Shown here in pieces: positions 24,097 to 35,169 of a DNA stretch of 64,000 bases. The notes under the pieces are model-generated. The model worked only from the letters and a program-made list of their open reading frames with translations, made no database searches and was not told where the DNA came from. The DNA comes from Filosporella fistucella (Eukaryota; Ascomycota; Leotiomycetes; Helotiales), in the NCBI GenBank assembly GCA_030077755.1, contig JAQJZZ010000018.1:2046001-2110000 (forward strand). Reading direction: 5' to 3'. Position 1 is the first letter of the stretch. Each line of letters opens with the position of its first letter. The translations under genes and the position numbers were made by a program.

Positions 24097-25206
24097 TTAG
24101 TACTTGGTAAAGAGTCCATTTGCATTAATAACCGCCTGGCACCTGTCTGGCATACTTCTAATTAATGCCTCAAACTCAAATTGTCCTACCGTCTCCCACG
24201 CCTCCTTCACAGCCCCCCTTAAAGCGTTATATGACATATTCTCAGGGTAATTATCTTGCAAGTAATTCTTCATAATATGCCATACTCTCTCTATTGGATT
24301 TAAGTCAGGAGAGTAAGGTGGCCAGAAGATTACTTCAATTCCACGCTCTAATAAGTCTTGTCTTGTATCTCCTGCAGCGTGTCCGGGTGCTCCATCTTGC
24401 ATAAGCTTTAAGTATATACCTTCTCGTCTTTGAAGCTCGATATAACCGTGTATTATCGGTACCGTGTGTGCACAATAGCTGTCTTGATTAATAGTGCCCC
24501 AATCCTTCTCCCAAAAGAAGCCTGGCCCTTTTGTATACCCGTGAAAGCAACCCCAAAACATCCAACCCTTCTTTCTTTGGTGCTTCTCGACAATACAAGT
24601 CGGATCCCACTCCTCGCCTGCTCTACGCGTTACCCAAGTCCTTGTATGCCTTCCGCCAGTAATCCAAGTCTCGTCTGTCCAAAGAATCTCAAACCATTGT
24701 GCCATTGTCCACTCGACGTGTTCTAAAGCCCACGCAAGGCGTAATTGTCGGTTTTTCTCTGAGATCGGTGGCTTTCGCATTGCTAGACGGCGGTGAAAGC
24801 CTTCGCGGAGTAAAGCAGACCGAATAGCTTGCTTCTTTACTCCAAAATCGAGTACTTCTGCAAGTTGTGCAAAAGACATCCGCCGGTTCTTCGTAGACGC
24901 GCAAACAAACTCGACAAGTTCTTCGATTTGAGCTTGAGTAAGCACTGGTGGCCGGCCAGAACGCTTTTGCGGAGTTGCCTTATTACAAGCAGTCCCTATT
25001 TGTCGAATAGAGAAGCCCTTAAACTTCTGGATCTGGCCATAGGACCAGCCAATCGAGTGTAAAAGCTGGCAATCGCGTCTTTGATCACGAGTAAGCTCTG
25101 GTGCCTTGGGCCGGCGGATTGGAGGGTGAGGAATAGGCCCTATAGGTGTATGCGGGCGCTCAGGAGAGCTTTGCGGATTGAGTACGAGGCCTAAGAAGTC
25201 TGACAT
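24097..25206 (-). CDS. Tc1-type transposase (DD34E)
   Basis: Single exon, 369 residues from ATG 25206. The N-terminal half holds two helix-turn-helix regions (QRRDCQLLHSIGWSYGQIQ, then QIEELVEFVCA) joined by the GRPP hinge, which bind the inverted repeats. The catalytic triad is visible: Asp178 in WTDETW, Asp271 in MQDGAPGH and Glu306 in SPDLNPIERVW, with 34 residues between the second Asp and the Glu. This spacing marks Tc1/impala-like rather than mariner or pogo elements. The enzyme cuts and pastes the element into TA sites. No stop or frameshift interrupts it, so it looks functional. Confidence 0.95.
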   Translation of the reverse strand: MSDFLGLVLNPQSSPERPHTPIGPIPHPPIRRPKAPELTRDQRRDCQLLHSIGWSYGQIQKFKGFSIRQIGTACNKATPQKRSGRPPVLTQAQIEELVEFVCASTKNRRMSFAQLAEVLDFGVKKQAIRSALLREGFHRRLAMRKPPISEKNRQLRLAWALEHVEWTMAQWFEILWTDETWITGGRHTRTWVTRRAGEEWDPTCIVEKHQRKKGWMFWGCFHGYTKGPGFFWEKDWGTINQDSYCAHTVPIIHGYIELQRREGIYLKLMQDGAPGHAAGDTRQDLLERGIEVIFWPPYSPDLNPIERVWHIMKNYLQDNYPENMSYNALRGAVKEAWETVGQFEFEALIRSMPDRCQAVINANGLFTKY

Positions 25207-25311
25207 TGTCAATTAGGTGGAATAGAAGCTTCAAAATAGCCTAAAGCACGCGTAGTGAGTATAAAATCTATGGTGTTTTGATGCTTTTGAGCTGCTAACG
25301 CGCTGCTACTC

Positions 25312-25385
25312 TATTAGGCTTAAGGTGCTGGGCCAGGGTGGCCCCCTTGCTAGCGCTATTACTTTACTTATGGGCTGTACCTCCG
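25312..25385. repeat. Right terminal inverted repeat of the Tc1-type element
   Basis: 74 bp ending ggctgtacctccg, identical in reverse complement to the left end. Confidence 0.95.
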
Positions 25386-26734
25386 TACACACCATCTTGG
25401 CAGTACAACTTTTGCCTGGTCTTGGTGAGTCTCTCTGGTGGGCGTTTCTGTTGCTCCGTGCAAAATTGGTGATCTAAACTGCTGCGCCTCGTTCGCCTGT
25501 GCGATAAGTGGTTCTCCCGAAGGACAGGCACTTCGGGGATATCAAACGGCGACGAATGGAAAAAGAGGGAAGAAAGTGAAGCGGTTTCTTGATGATGTGT
25601 GAAGGGGAGGCCAAGATTTCGGGAGTTCGAGATTGAAGGGGTGAGGTTGTAAAGGTGAAGAAGAACAAATGTTGTTGACGTTGGCAGGTAGTCCCAGCTG
25701 ATCTTCTGACGCGAGCGATGTAGTTGACGTCGTCAAACCTGATTGAACACTTTGACAAATAAGCGGTAAGATAGCGGGTGATTAGGAAACTTATATCAAA
25801 AGTTCAGTTCCACAGTTGTGCATTGAGTAGGAGAAATGAATCCTGTTTCTGGACTTGGCTTCAGCTTTCTTTTCGAGCTTGATACGCACAGCAAGGTAGC
25901 TGCAGCATGTAAGACATTGTCTGTGACCTTGTTATACGCGACATGATTCACGGTAGATTCCAATCAAAATTCTATTAGTGGCTTCTTAATGTGAAGATAT
26001 AAACCTTCCTCCTACAAAACCATGAAGTCTTCAAAAGTATCATATCCTACAATCCGCAAACAGGAGCTATGACCACAAGATTGGGTCGATTGGCATTTTC
26101 GCTGACGTACGAGACCCTCTATCCCCGCCAGTTATGTCCTAGGCTCCAGCATAGCCACTGCCAAGCACGCAGTCACACACTAGCCCACTGGCGAGACTGG
26201 GTACAGCAAGCTTAAGTGGACAAACTCCACAAACAATAACAAGTTGCCAAGGTGAAAACCACGATACCGTTTCGGTATCTGAGCTATTTTTCTGATTGAC
26301 GCGGAGCCTGGCTGTCCATTCCGGAACAAAATTCTGCGAGAGAGGCACAGAAGCGTGGGACTTGCCCGTGATAAACATGGTTCTAGTCTTAGGGTTCTGC
26401 CGAGTGGATATACTTCATTTTCAGATTTCTGAGACATGTTGGAATGTCGTTGATCAGCGGTGAAAACCCAGTGCGGAGTAGACTTTATTATCGCTTGGCA
26501 GGAACATCCTGAATTTTCAAGAAATTAGGAGCTTGGCCACAATATTCTCTTTAATAGTGAGGTTTTTCGATCAAACGAAATGATTGTGACTATACTGCAG
26601 AGTTGAACATCAATTCCGATGATTTCGACTTTCCAATTTTCATATGTACTGTAGCGGCTCCAATACCTAGTATGTAACCAATTTGTACAATTCTCTGTAG
26701 CCGTAATTCATAAGTCGTAATATTCGTGACGGGA
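25386..26734. other. Intergenic right of the transposon
   Basis: No gene is supported. Minus-strand frames at 25474-25758 are short and arginine/serine-rich; one could pass for a mitochondrial presequence but has no continuation. A perfect palindrome TTGACG-T-CGTCAA lies at 25724-25736. 26100-26700 shows nothing recognisable. Confidence 0.4.
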
Positions 26735-27769
26735 TCATATCCCAAGAGCATCATATTTCCCAGCTGCCGCCTTTCTAACCGCTAGGGAAGGGAACCTGAT
26801 CTTCCTCCTCTGACGTTCCTCATCCTCCCTCTTCTTTCGACGTTTAGCAGCAGCCTCTTCTTCAAGTTTCTCCCTCTCTCTTTCTTTTCGTTTCTTCCTC
26901 TCCTCCTCTTTCTCTTTTTCTCTCCCACCTCTCTTATTTCGTCTCAGTTCTTTCTCCCGGGCGTTCCTACATTTCTCTTCTTCCTCTGGAGTAACGACCC
27001 AAGGTTTCCCGAGGATATCTCTCCGGAATTCGAGGCCCTCATTCCAGCATCTGACTTCCACGTCTGTATTGCCGACGATTTCAATCTTGACCACTTCGAC
27101 TTGTATCTGTTCCCACCTAGCAGCCACTCGCCCCTTGACCTTCACCACAGTCCCAACATCAACTTTGTCCCATTCGATGAGCGGATCCAGAACCGAAGGA
27201 ATACCTTTTTCTTTCTCTTTGCTCTTTACCTCATCGCTGTTCTTCCCTTCTCCCTTCTTAATTCGTTCAATCTCCCTCAAATGCCTCGGCATGTCTTTCT
27301 TCCCCCCCACCTGATCTCCATCCCGTTTCCCGAGCAGATCCTTCTTCTCCTCCTTCATCACAGCTGTACACTCAACGCAAATCCCGCTCCCATCATCGAT
27401 CACATAGACCTTCTTGCCCTTGAATTCGTCAACTGCAACAACTACACCCGTAACTCTAACCCATTTAATGGGATGATTGCCATAATGAAATAATATCCTC
27501 TCTGTCCGAATCCCAAATATTAGCATTCATATATTTCAAGACCGGTTTGTACAAGTCTGAATGTCAGAATAAAATGAATCCATACCGTCACAAAACATCC
27601 CCACATCCTTCAGAGCCCACACATCTTTTGCTCGCAGTGGACACCATTTCCCTATCGTCTGCGAAAGTAAATGGCAGTAATCTGGATATATCGTTGGGTT
27701 GGGCAATGCAGGACGGGAAGGAGCATTCGGAGTCGATGCGGTTCCGGAATTGCGAGGAACAGATGTCAT
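26735..27769 (-). CDS. STN1: Telomere-capping CST complex subunit Stn1
   Basis: Two exons (27769-27586, 27501-26735) encode 316 residues. The 84-bp intron runs from GTATGG to GACAG with a TGCTAAT branch site; splicing joins DVGMFCD to ERILFHYGNHPIKWV in phase. The OB-fold core is plain: NHPIKWVRVTGVVVAVDEF, then VYVIDDGSGICVECT, and later VKVKGRVAARWEQIQVEVVKI. A charged linker interrupts the OB fold (about 110-150). After the fold comes a Lys/Glu/Arg-rich helix (about 210-295) likely to form a coiled coil; no C-terminal winged-helix domain is seen, typical of filamentous fungal Stn1. Known role: binding single-stranded telomeric DNA with Ten1 and limiting telomerase. Confidence 0.82.
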
Positions 27770-28185
27770 GGCATATTGAAGATGAATCTTTTGGAGCCAG
27801 ATGCAAGCTGTCTAAGATTTTGATCCGCAATGTTGTAGGAAGGGTGCAACAGAGGAAGCGTTGATGCTCTGTTGGGGCTGCAGACGTGTGTTGTTATGGA
27901 GACGCGACTTGATTTGGGAGGAAGCGCGAGATCACGAGCACACATTTTGAGGCGCATCACGTGTAAATGGCATTTGAGTAACTCTGTTTTCTCTTCCTGG
28001 TACAGATTAGGGAGTTACGGACGCTGGAATAGAACTATATATCATAATGAAGCCCGAGATATAGGTAGTGAGGTATTGTATTCATTAAATCATCGCTTTG
28101 CATCGAGGCTATCCCGGCGCCATTCAATATCCATCCATCCATCCAGACTCCAGAAATGCATCAAGTAACTCCAGAATCAGCACTT
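27770..28185. other. Intergenic, STN1 promoter
   Basis: About 416 bp between two minus-strand genes; nothing specific seen. It must contain the STN1 promoter and the 3' end of the J-protein gene. Confidence 0.4.
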
Positions 28186-29250
28186 TTAATGCTTAGCCCG
28201 TTTAGATTTCCGTCCCTCTGTCTCCGCAGCCTTAGGTTTCTTCAACTTAGCAGCAGCGGCTTGGAAAGCTTCCTCGGAAGGTTCACCCTCCTCCACATCC
28301 TCATCTTCATCCTCCACGATTCTCTTCTTGCCCTTCTTCTTTTTTTGGGCTTTCTCGGCCTTCTCTTGCGCAGCATATTTCTCTTCTAATCGATCTAGAA
28401 AAGAGCCTCTTTGTGACTGTCTCGATTTGATCAACGCAGCCAACGAATCCTCACTGGTCTCCATCTTTCCGTTCTTGCCTTTCTTTGTGTACAACTTATC
28501 ATACACACCACTCTTTTTGGCATGCGCTTCAACATCAGCTTCCTGCTTCTCCTGAATCGCCTTATCCTTTCTTGCCTTCTTAGACGCTTTCGTTTCCTGC
28601 GTATAAGCCTCGTAGGTCTCAACATCGCCAATCTTGATAGCTTCGTCGATGATCTTCTTGAATCGTCTCTCGTCCTTGAGTGGGTCACTCAACATAACTG
28701 TCTCGAAGATACCATCCCAGCTACCTTCGAATTTCTCATAGGCAGCAAGCAAATCATCTTTCTCTTCATCGGAGCCCTTGTAAATTTTGGCGAAAGAATT
28801 GATAGCTTCCTCGGTGACAACATCGCGAAATTGCTCCGCGTAGAAGTCAGACCAATTGAAACCTTCATCGCCATCAATACATTCAGCTGTGGATCCTGTT
28901 TTGTCATATCGCTTTCTGCGGACCGGGTCGGAGAGGACTGCGTATGCGAAAGCGACTTCTTGAAATTTGGTATGCGCTTCATCTTTGCCATCTGCGGGAG
29001 CCTTGTCTGTGACATGTCAGTATTTGCAAGTAATTACTGGGTACCATGCGATCATGTAATGGCGCAAGAGCTAGAAAATGAAATTTGGTAGCCTACCTGG
29101 ATGGTGCTTCAATGCAGCTTTGCGATATGCGCTCTTGATTTCATCAGGAGTCGCAGACTTCTCTATACCGAGAACCGTGTATGGTTCAATGGTTGGAGGC
29201 GAATCATCGATAAGATCCTCTGTATCATTATTCTTAGAGTTTCGAGGCAT
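28186..29250 (-). CDS. DNAJC9-like J-domain protein
   Basis: Two exons (29250-29097, 29006-28186) encode 324 residues. The J domain covers about 22-90: [25 protein letters not shown], then [21 protein letters not shown]. The HPD motif that stimulates Hsp70 ATPase is split by the 90-bp intron (CCAG/GTAGGC ... ACAG), so only the spliced form restores it. Downstream is the DNAJC9-type region ([39 protein letters not shown]), which in the human protein binds histones H3-H4, then a Lys-rich segment, an acidic patch ([11 protein letters not shown]) and a basic nuclear-type tail (GRKSKRAKH). Probable role: nuclear Hsp70 co-chaperone for histones (inference from family). Confidence 0.85.
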
Positions 29251-29897
29251 TGTGCTTGTTATCCGCTGATAATGTTGTAGGTTTGGTGGGAGTTGTTGAC
29301 TTGCGGTATGAATTTGGGCGACGCGCTTTGGATCTGGTTGAGTCGCGTAAAGTGGATTGTGGCTGGCCCCACTAGGAAATCGTTCTCTGAGAAGAAACCA
29401 TCACCTTGAAGTGATCTTTGCCTCCTCAACACTTGACCTATGTCTAGCAAAGACAAGTAGTAAGCGCAGAAGAATATCCATATTTGAGCCATAAAACATC
29501 GAGGTCTTAAACTCAAGGAACTCGAAGCACTCCACAGACAAATCTTCCCGGCACGGTTTCTTGACTTTGATTTCAGACAAGGAGTAAATTTCACAGCAAA
29601 GTAATTGATTTTGCCCGACCCAAGAGTTTTCCAATGGTATGTTCAATTGCTCCACGCTTCTTTTCCATCTACAATAGTACAAAGAGAAGACAAAGCTCAA
29701 AGAGAGGAGAAGTGGTCATCATAATCTACAGTAAAAGCGTGCGTAAATTACAAAACCCTTCTTGGGATGGATCAAGGACTCCGTTGTACCATGCCGCCCA
29801 CACAACCCGAAAATCCAATCATACAAGCCTGTTTTCTCCCAGATTCTTCTTCTTTTCTTCTATGTTCATATCTTGCAGCCTTTTTCGGAACTGGTGT
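29251..29897. other. Intergenic between the J-protein and TUF1 genes
   Basis: Promoter of the J-protein gene and 3' flank of TUF1. No gene or RNA recognised. Confidence 0.4.
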
Positions 29898-31336
29898 TTA
29901 CTTGATGATTCGGGTTACAAGACCGGTGGCTACGGTACGACCTCCTTCACGAACATTGAAACGTTGACCTATTTCGAGAGCGACACCGTTGTGAATCTCA
30001 CACCTCATTTCCACATTGTCTCCTGGCATGACCATCTTTGAATCTGCATCCTCGGTTCCATCGGGCCAGAAAAGTGCAGCTGCTTCATCAGCAGTTCGCA
30101 AGAAGACTTGTGGGCGGTAATTTTGGTGGAAACCAGTGTGTCGTCCTCCTTCCTCCTTAGTCAGAACATACATTGAGCACAAGAACTCCTTGTGAGCTTT
30201 TGTGGTTCCTGGTTGGACAACAACCATTCCTCTGTGTACATCTTCACGCTTAACACCTCTGAGGAGAAGTCCAGAGTTGTCACCAGCTCTTGATTCTTCA
30301 CACGACTTCTTGAATGTCTCAATATCGGTTACCTTTGTCTTGATTGGTGTTCCCGTCTTTCCGACCAACTCGACTTCTTGATCTCTCTTCAAGGTACCAC
30401 GCTCAACACGGCCAGACACGACGGTACCACGTCCAGGAATGGAGAAAACATCCTCAACGGACATCAGGAAAGGCTTGTCAAGATCACGTTGTGGTGTTGG
30501 GATCCAGGTGTCGACAGCGGCTAGGAGCTCATCAATCTTCTCAACACCAATATCAGGTCTGCGTCCATCCAGAGCGCATAGGGCAGATCCCAGAATGATA
30601 GGCGTGTCGTCACCCTCGAATCCATATGTGTTGAGAAGCTCACGCATTTCCATCTCGACCAACTCCAACATTTCAGGATCCTCCAGGGCATCGACCTTGT
30701 TAACAAAGACAACGATCTTTTGAACACCAACTTGACGGGCGAGTAAAAGATGCTCTCTTGTTTGAGGCATTTGTCCATCTGAAGCAGCTACCACAATAAC
30801 AGCACCATCCATATTGGCAGCACCTGTAATCATGTTCTTGATGTAATCGGCGTGACCAGGACAATCGACGTGGGAGTAATGGCGAGCATCGGTAGCATAT
30901 TCGATGTGTGCCGTCGAAATTGTAATACCACGTTTTCTCTCCTCAGGTGCCTTATCAATGGAGCCATAGTCAAGGAAACTTGCCAATCCCTTCTCGGCCT
31001 GCCTCTTTGTAATTGCTGCTGTCAAGGTTGTCTGCACGACCATTAGCCAATGAATTGCCTCCTTGTCAGAGTCCAAATACCTTTCCATGATCAACATGGC
31101 CAATTGTACCTGAGTCGCATGAGCATCTTCCCAATATCTACTCCTGGTAAATACGTACCAATATTGACATGCGGCTTCGTTCGCTCAAACACAGCAGCGT
31201 ATGCACGAGCTTGGTTCAAAACCTGTGCTCCATTCTGGCGGCGCAGAGCATGCTGTAATGGACTAACGGAATTGCCTTGGTGCAGAGCGGAGCGGGCTGT
31301 CCGCAGGAAGGGGGCAACTGAGCGCGCGAACACCAT
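29898..31336 (-). CDS. TUF1: Mitochondrial elongation factor Tu
   Basis: Three exons (31336-31159, 31109-31081, 31031-29898) encode 446 residues. The first exon gives an Arg/Ala-rich mitochondrial presequence ([20 protein letters not shown]) and VNIG. A 29-nt micro-exon encodes most of the P-loop (TIGHVDHGK); the third exon continues [16 protein letters not shown] motifs follow: DCPGHADY (G3), NKVD (G4) and GSAL (G5). Domains 2 and 3 are complete to the C-terminus GLVTRIIK. Delivers aminoacyl-tRNA to mitochondrial ribosomes as the GTP form. The ATG of a longer upstream frame is not used because the presequence starts cleanly at 31336. Confidence 0.95.
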
Positions 31337-31835
31337 TTTGAATAGAGGTGCGGGTAATGAAATGAAGGAGATGGAAGAAAGGAATTTGAGTGTATGATGC
31401 GAGTACCAGTGTTGAAGCTCGCCCGATAATTTTATTAGCGCGGATTGTGAGTGATCTTTATTTGGATTAGCGTGCGAGGCACGTGGATGCCCCTTTTGTG
31501 GCAATGTGGACTTGAACATTCAACCTCCATCGCACAGCAGATAGCAACTACGTATAACAAACACATTGTATGTTTCACCACTTCTTTGTAATAGAGAATT
31601 TCAAGCTGAATCTCATATATTTGACTTCACTCCCTTCGCGATCCGTTCAAGATGATAATCACCATGTCCAGTCTGTTTCTGTACCTTCGCTCCGTCCTCC
31701 TGATTGCCATTTTATTCCTGCTGCTTGGGACATATCATGGCTGTTGTTCAAATCGTCTGTATTCATTACTATATTACTGAGTGTCCTTCAACTGCCCTCA
31801 AATTCATATTTCTTGGATTAACCGGTCTGAGGACT
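31337..31835. other. Intergenic between TUF1 and the MFS permease gene
   Basis: About 500 bp holding the TUF1 promoter and the 3' flank of the permease. Nothing specific seen. Confidence 0.4.
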
Positions 31836-33866
31836 TTAAAGCTTGATTTCTTGAGCCCGAATAGCCTTCTTCTCATCCACCTCCGCTTCCCCATCGCTGC
31901 CTTGCAGACCGGGACTCTCACTTCCGCTTCCCTCTTCTAGATTACCTTCTCCCTTTTCAACCGCAGCCCTCTTCTCGTCTCTCCAAAGCAAAAGCTGAAC
32001 CACACCTGTCAAAACAACTACACTTTGTCAGCCTTGTCATCTCCTCTACATCAAATACCAGCCCAACGCATCTAAGCTTGGCTAGAGAGAGAGTTGTTAC
32101 ATACTAAGTAGAATGTTCAATACAATACTCCACAAATATCCTTTTCGTGCAGCCGGAAACTCTGTTGTTTTCCAAACAAAGTTCGGCGCAATCGCTTGCA
32201 CTACATATGCGAGGTCATTGCCAGCTGCTACAAGCAAAGCTCTCTTCTCTGTATCATCGGAGCAGACTTCATTAATCCAACTGAGGATAAGGGGACCGGC
32301 TCCGGCCTGTTATTAATGATCAGTAGTCATTTACAGAACGTGGAAAGGAAGACTTACGCCAATGTTCGAGAGCCAATATACGATTTTGCGCCCATGAATG
32401 TTAGAATAGAGAGGCATTTGTCGCATAAGAGCGCAAAAAAGAATCTATTTCAGAAAGTCAGATCTCAATCATTGAGAGACTTGTGCACAAAAGAAGAAGA
32501 ACGCTGAGCACACTCACCGAGATAATGGCTCCTGCGTAAATGAATGGATATCTTCTACCCTTGAACGGTCCATCAGACAACCAGCCCCAGATTAATGCCA
32601 TCACAATAAACACTCCTGTAGTTGTGAGTGGCAAGTTATTTATCTGAGGCACTGTGAAGGTTGTTCCAGGGAGTGGTGCAGGTTTCTTGTTGAAACTCTT
32701 CAACCAATAACCCATCGCAGGCTGTGCTCCTGCATTATTCCATAAAATATACAACGATGGCAAGAGATATGTATGCCAACTGAGGGCAATCTTCTTGACC
32801 TTGGCCTTCGTCCATGGTTGCTTGCCTGCTCGTCCAATAGACTTCATGCGATCCACCGACATGACATGTTCAGCTTCTGTCGTCCACCACGTTTTTACCC
32901 CTCCTTGTGGAAGGTTAGGGAAGAAGGCATAACCGATAAGAGCGAGAGGAATTGTGATGATGCCGTCGATTATGAACAGCCAGCGCCAACCTTCGAACCC
33001 ATGTACTCCGTTGAGATTCTTGTATGCCGCCGCTTGCAGAAACCCGGAAAATAGGGAGCCAATCGATCCTGCGAGCCAGAAGATCATAGCCCGTTTGCCC
33101 AACTCTTGTGGTGTGTACCATGAGCCTAGCAGATAATGAATTCCAGGATAGAAGCCGGATCCACAAAATGTGAGCTAAGAATACAGAGGGGTGGCAGAAG
33201 ACTTACTCGAAGAGACCGACGAGAAAACGGAGAGCATAGAGAGCCTTATAGGATTTGACAGTTGAAGTACAAATTGTGGCAATTCCCCAGCCCACTTCAA
33301 GCTATTGCTCACTGTTAGCTTCTCTCATATACATTTTCTATAAAGAAGAAATGGAACAGCCCAAAGGAAAGCTTACAGAAGGAATGACCCAGCGCGGAGA
33401 AACGCGCGTGAGAAGCAAATTCGATGGAATCTGTCCGATCACATATCCAACTGTCCAAATCGAAGTACTGGTTACAAGCTCGTTCCCAAACATAGACAAA
33501 TCTTCTTGCATTCCGCTCAGGAAGGCGTTGTTGACATTCGTTTGATCGAGATTTTTGAGAAAGTATCCAAGCTATGTTTATCAGCATCGAAGTTTTGGGC
33601 TCTTTTCTTCCTCAATTTTTTCTGATCTTGATCACAAAATTGAATGACGGATAACAAAGAGTACTCACAGAAGCGAACGTCAAAACAAAAGCATCAACCT
33701 TGAACATCAGCCATCTCTGATCCCTGGGCAGATCCCATGTATCCCAAATCATTCCCTTCCAACTCTTAATCGGCTTCACCACCAACACCTCTCGAGACCC
33801 ATCTCTTATCTCGGGATCAATTGCATACAGATCAGCAGCGTTGTTCTTCTCGTCAATCTTCCCCAT
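31836..33866 (-). CDS. MFS permease, allantoate/pantothenate (Dal5/Fen2-like) family
   Basis: Seven exons (33866-33669, 33571-33377, 33301-33207, 33160-32518, 32444-32358, 32306-32105, 32005-31836) would encode 529 residues. Family signatures: LGYFLKNLDQTNVNNAFLSG (TM1-2), SNLLLTRVSPRWV, GSWYTPQELGKRAMIFWLAG, GWRWLFIIDGIITIPLAL, and GAGPLILSWINEVCSDDTEKRAL near the C-terminal half. About 12 membrane segments; both ends cytosolic. Such carriers import organic anions or vitamins with protons; the exact substrate cannot be read. The third intron (33161-33206) has a perfect GTAAGT donor and a CTCAC branch-like motif, but its expected AG acceptor reads GG. Every other junction is canonical. Either a rescue site is used or the allele is damaged. 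Confidence 0.8.
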
Positions 33867-35169
33867 TTTGTTTTCTTCCTCTTAGGAAATTACACCTGAC
33901 AAATTGAAAATGAAGAAAGAAGAGTGATACGTGACAAGAAGTACAAAGCAGCGAGACCGAAATATCATTCTATTTATCACTTAATATTCTTATCTCTTCT
34001 CATGCGCTCATAAAAGCTAAAGAGCACGTCAATCTTAGTTTTCTCCTGTCACCTTAATTGTGTGGATCTCCCGCTCGATATTTCCCCTCTACATACATGT
34101 CTTTTCCTCCGCTCTCCACTCTCTTCGCCACCCCTCTTAGAATCACTGCATATACTCTCAACACGTACTCAATACCCGAAATATAGCCGTCAGCCATATC
34201 AAAGTGGACGGCTTTACTTCTGTATCTATATAATGACCCTATCCCCTCTCCGAATGACGTGCTTCGTACCTATCTTCTCCCTATCTTACATCCGATACCC
34301 TCTCCATTCTCCCTATCCACAACTCTCCTCCCTTCCATTCTCCCCAGCACTCGCACCACCATTCCTCGCAATAAGACATAAGCGGGCTCGGTCCGCGACC
34401 TAGTCGCCCAAGAACTTGGGAAGCTTACCTCCGCCACCTCCCTCCCTGCCATCTTTCCAAACTCCGACCTCACGCTCCAAATCAGACCACTCAAAACCCC
34501 CTTCTCATAAAAGTCTTGGTTCATGTTAAAATATCCAATCTGCTTATCGTGTGTTGCGAATAAAAGATGGTAATTGGTAGAAAGGGGATGGCGCAATTGG
34601 ATCCATTTATAACGACTTCTCCGCGGTTTTTATGTGCGGCTAATATCCTTGTATTCGGAATGAAGTTTGCCGAGCCGGAACTGATGAGCTTTTATGGGAA
34701 GAATGTGGGATTTAGAGGGAGGAGAGATTGGGGATTGGGGATTGGAGTTTAGGATGAGAGGTGAGGTTTTGGTGAGAGGTGAATGAGGAGGGGGAAAGGG
34801 GTGGATAATTAAGCGAGGAGACTTGGAAGGAAGGGCACCTTGGGGTTGAACATGTATTTATTATCTTAGATGACACGAAATAAGTCTCAGGTATTAGAAT
34901 GAAAGATATAGTATGATCATTATTATGACATTAAGAAGTTTATCTAGATACCAGTCTACCTGTACTGCAGTTCTAGGGATACCATGGAGTATTTTCCACA
35001 TAGACCAACCCAAAAAGAGCAAGAACTTCTTTCAGATTGGCGTTGAGTACTTGGAACGCCACAACGATTCTTTGTAAGTAAATTCACATTGATTCATATC
35101 ATTCGGAGTATCGATTCATAGCTATGTGAAATGCAAAAGATAACATATATTCCCTGCATAAGGCGCATC
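33867..35169. other. Intergenic between the permease and RNase T2 genes
   Basis: Contains the permease promoter (start codon at 33866). Frames near 34062-34750 on both strands are short and unrecognised. The coding-like frame at 34270-34596 (minus) has no family match I know. Confidence 0.4.

Larger units (their letters stand above)
23969..25385 (-). mobile_element. Intact Tc1-type DNA transposon
   Basis: A 1417-bp element is bounded by 74-bp terminal inverted repeats that are identical base for base (23969-24042 and 25312-25385) and flanked on both sides by TA (23967-23968, 25386-25387), the usual Tc1/mariner target duplication. It carries one intact transposase gene on the minus strand. 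Identical ends and an undamaged ORF suggest a recent insertion that has escaped repeat-induced mutation. It lies between VCX1 and the 3' side of STN1. Confidence 0.95.

Noticed and set aside
25474..25758. Possible mitochondrial presequence gene next to the transposon
   Set aside because: Ends after 94 residues with no recognisable mature domain, and joining it across the transposon gives nothing recognisable.
34270..34752. Overlapping frames on both strands
   Set aside because: Neither has a family match, and both are broken by stops when extended.
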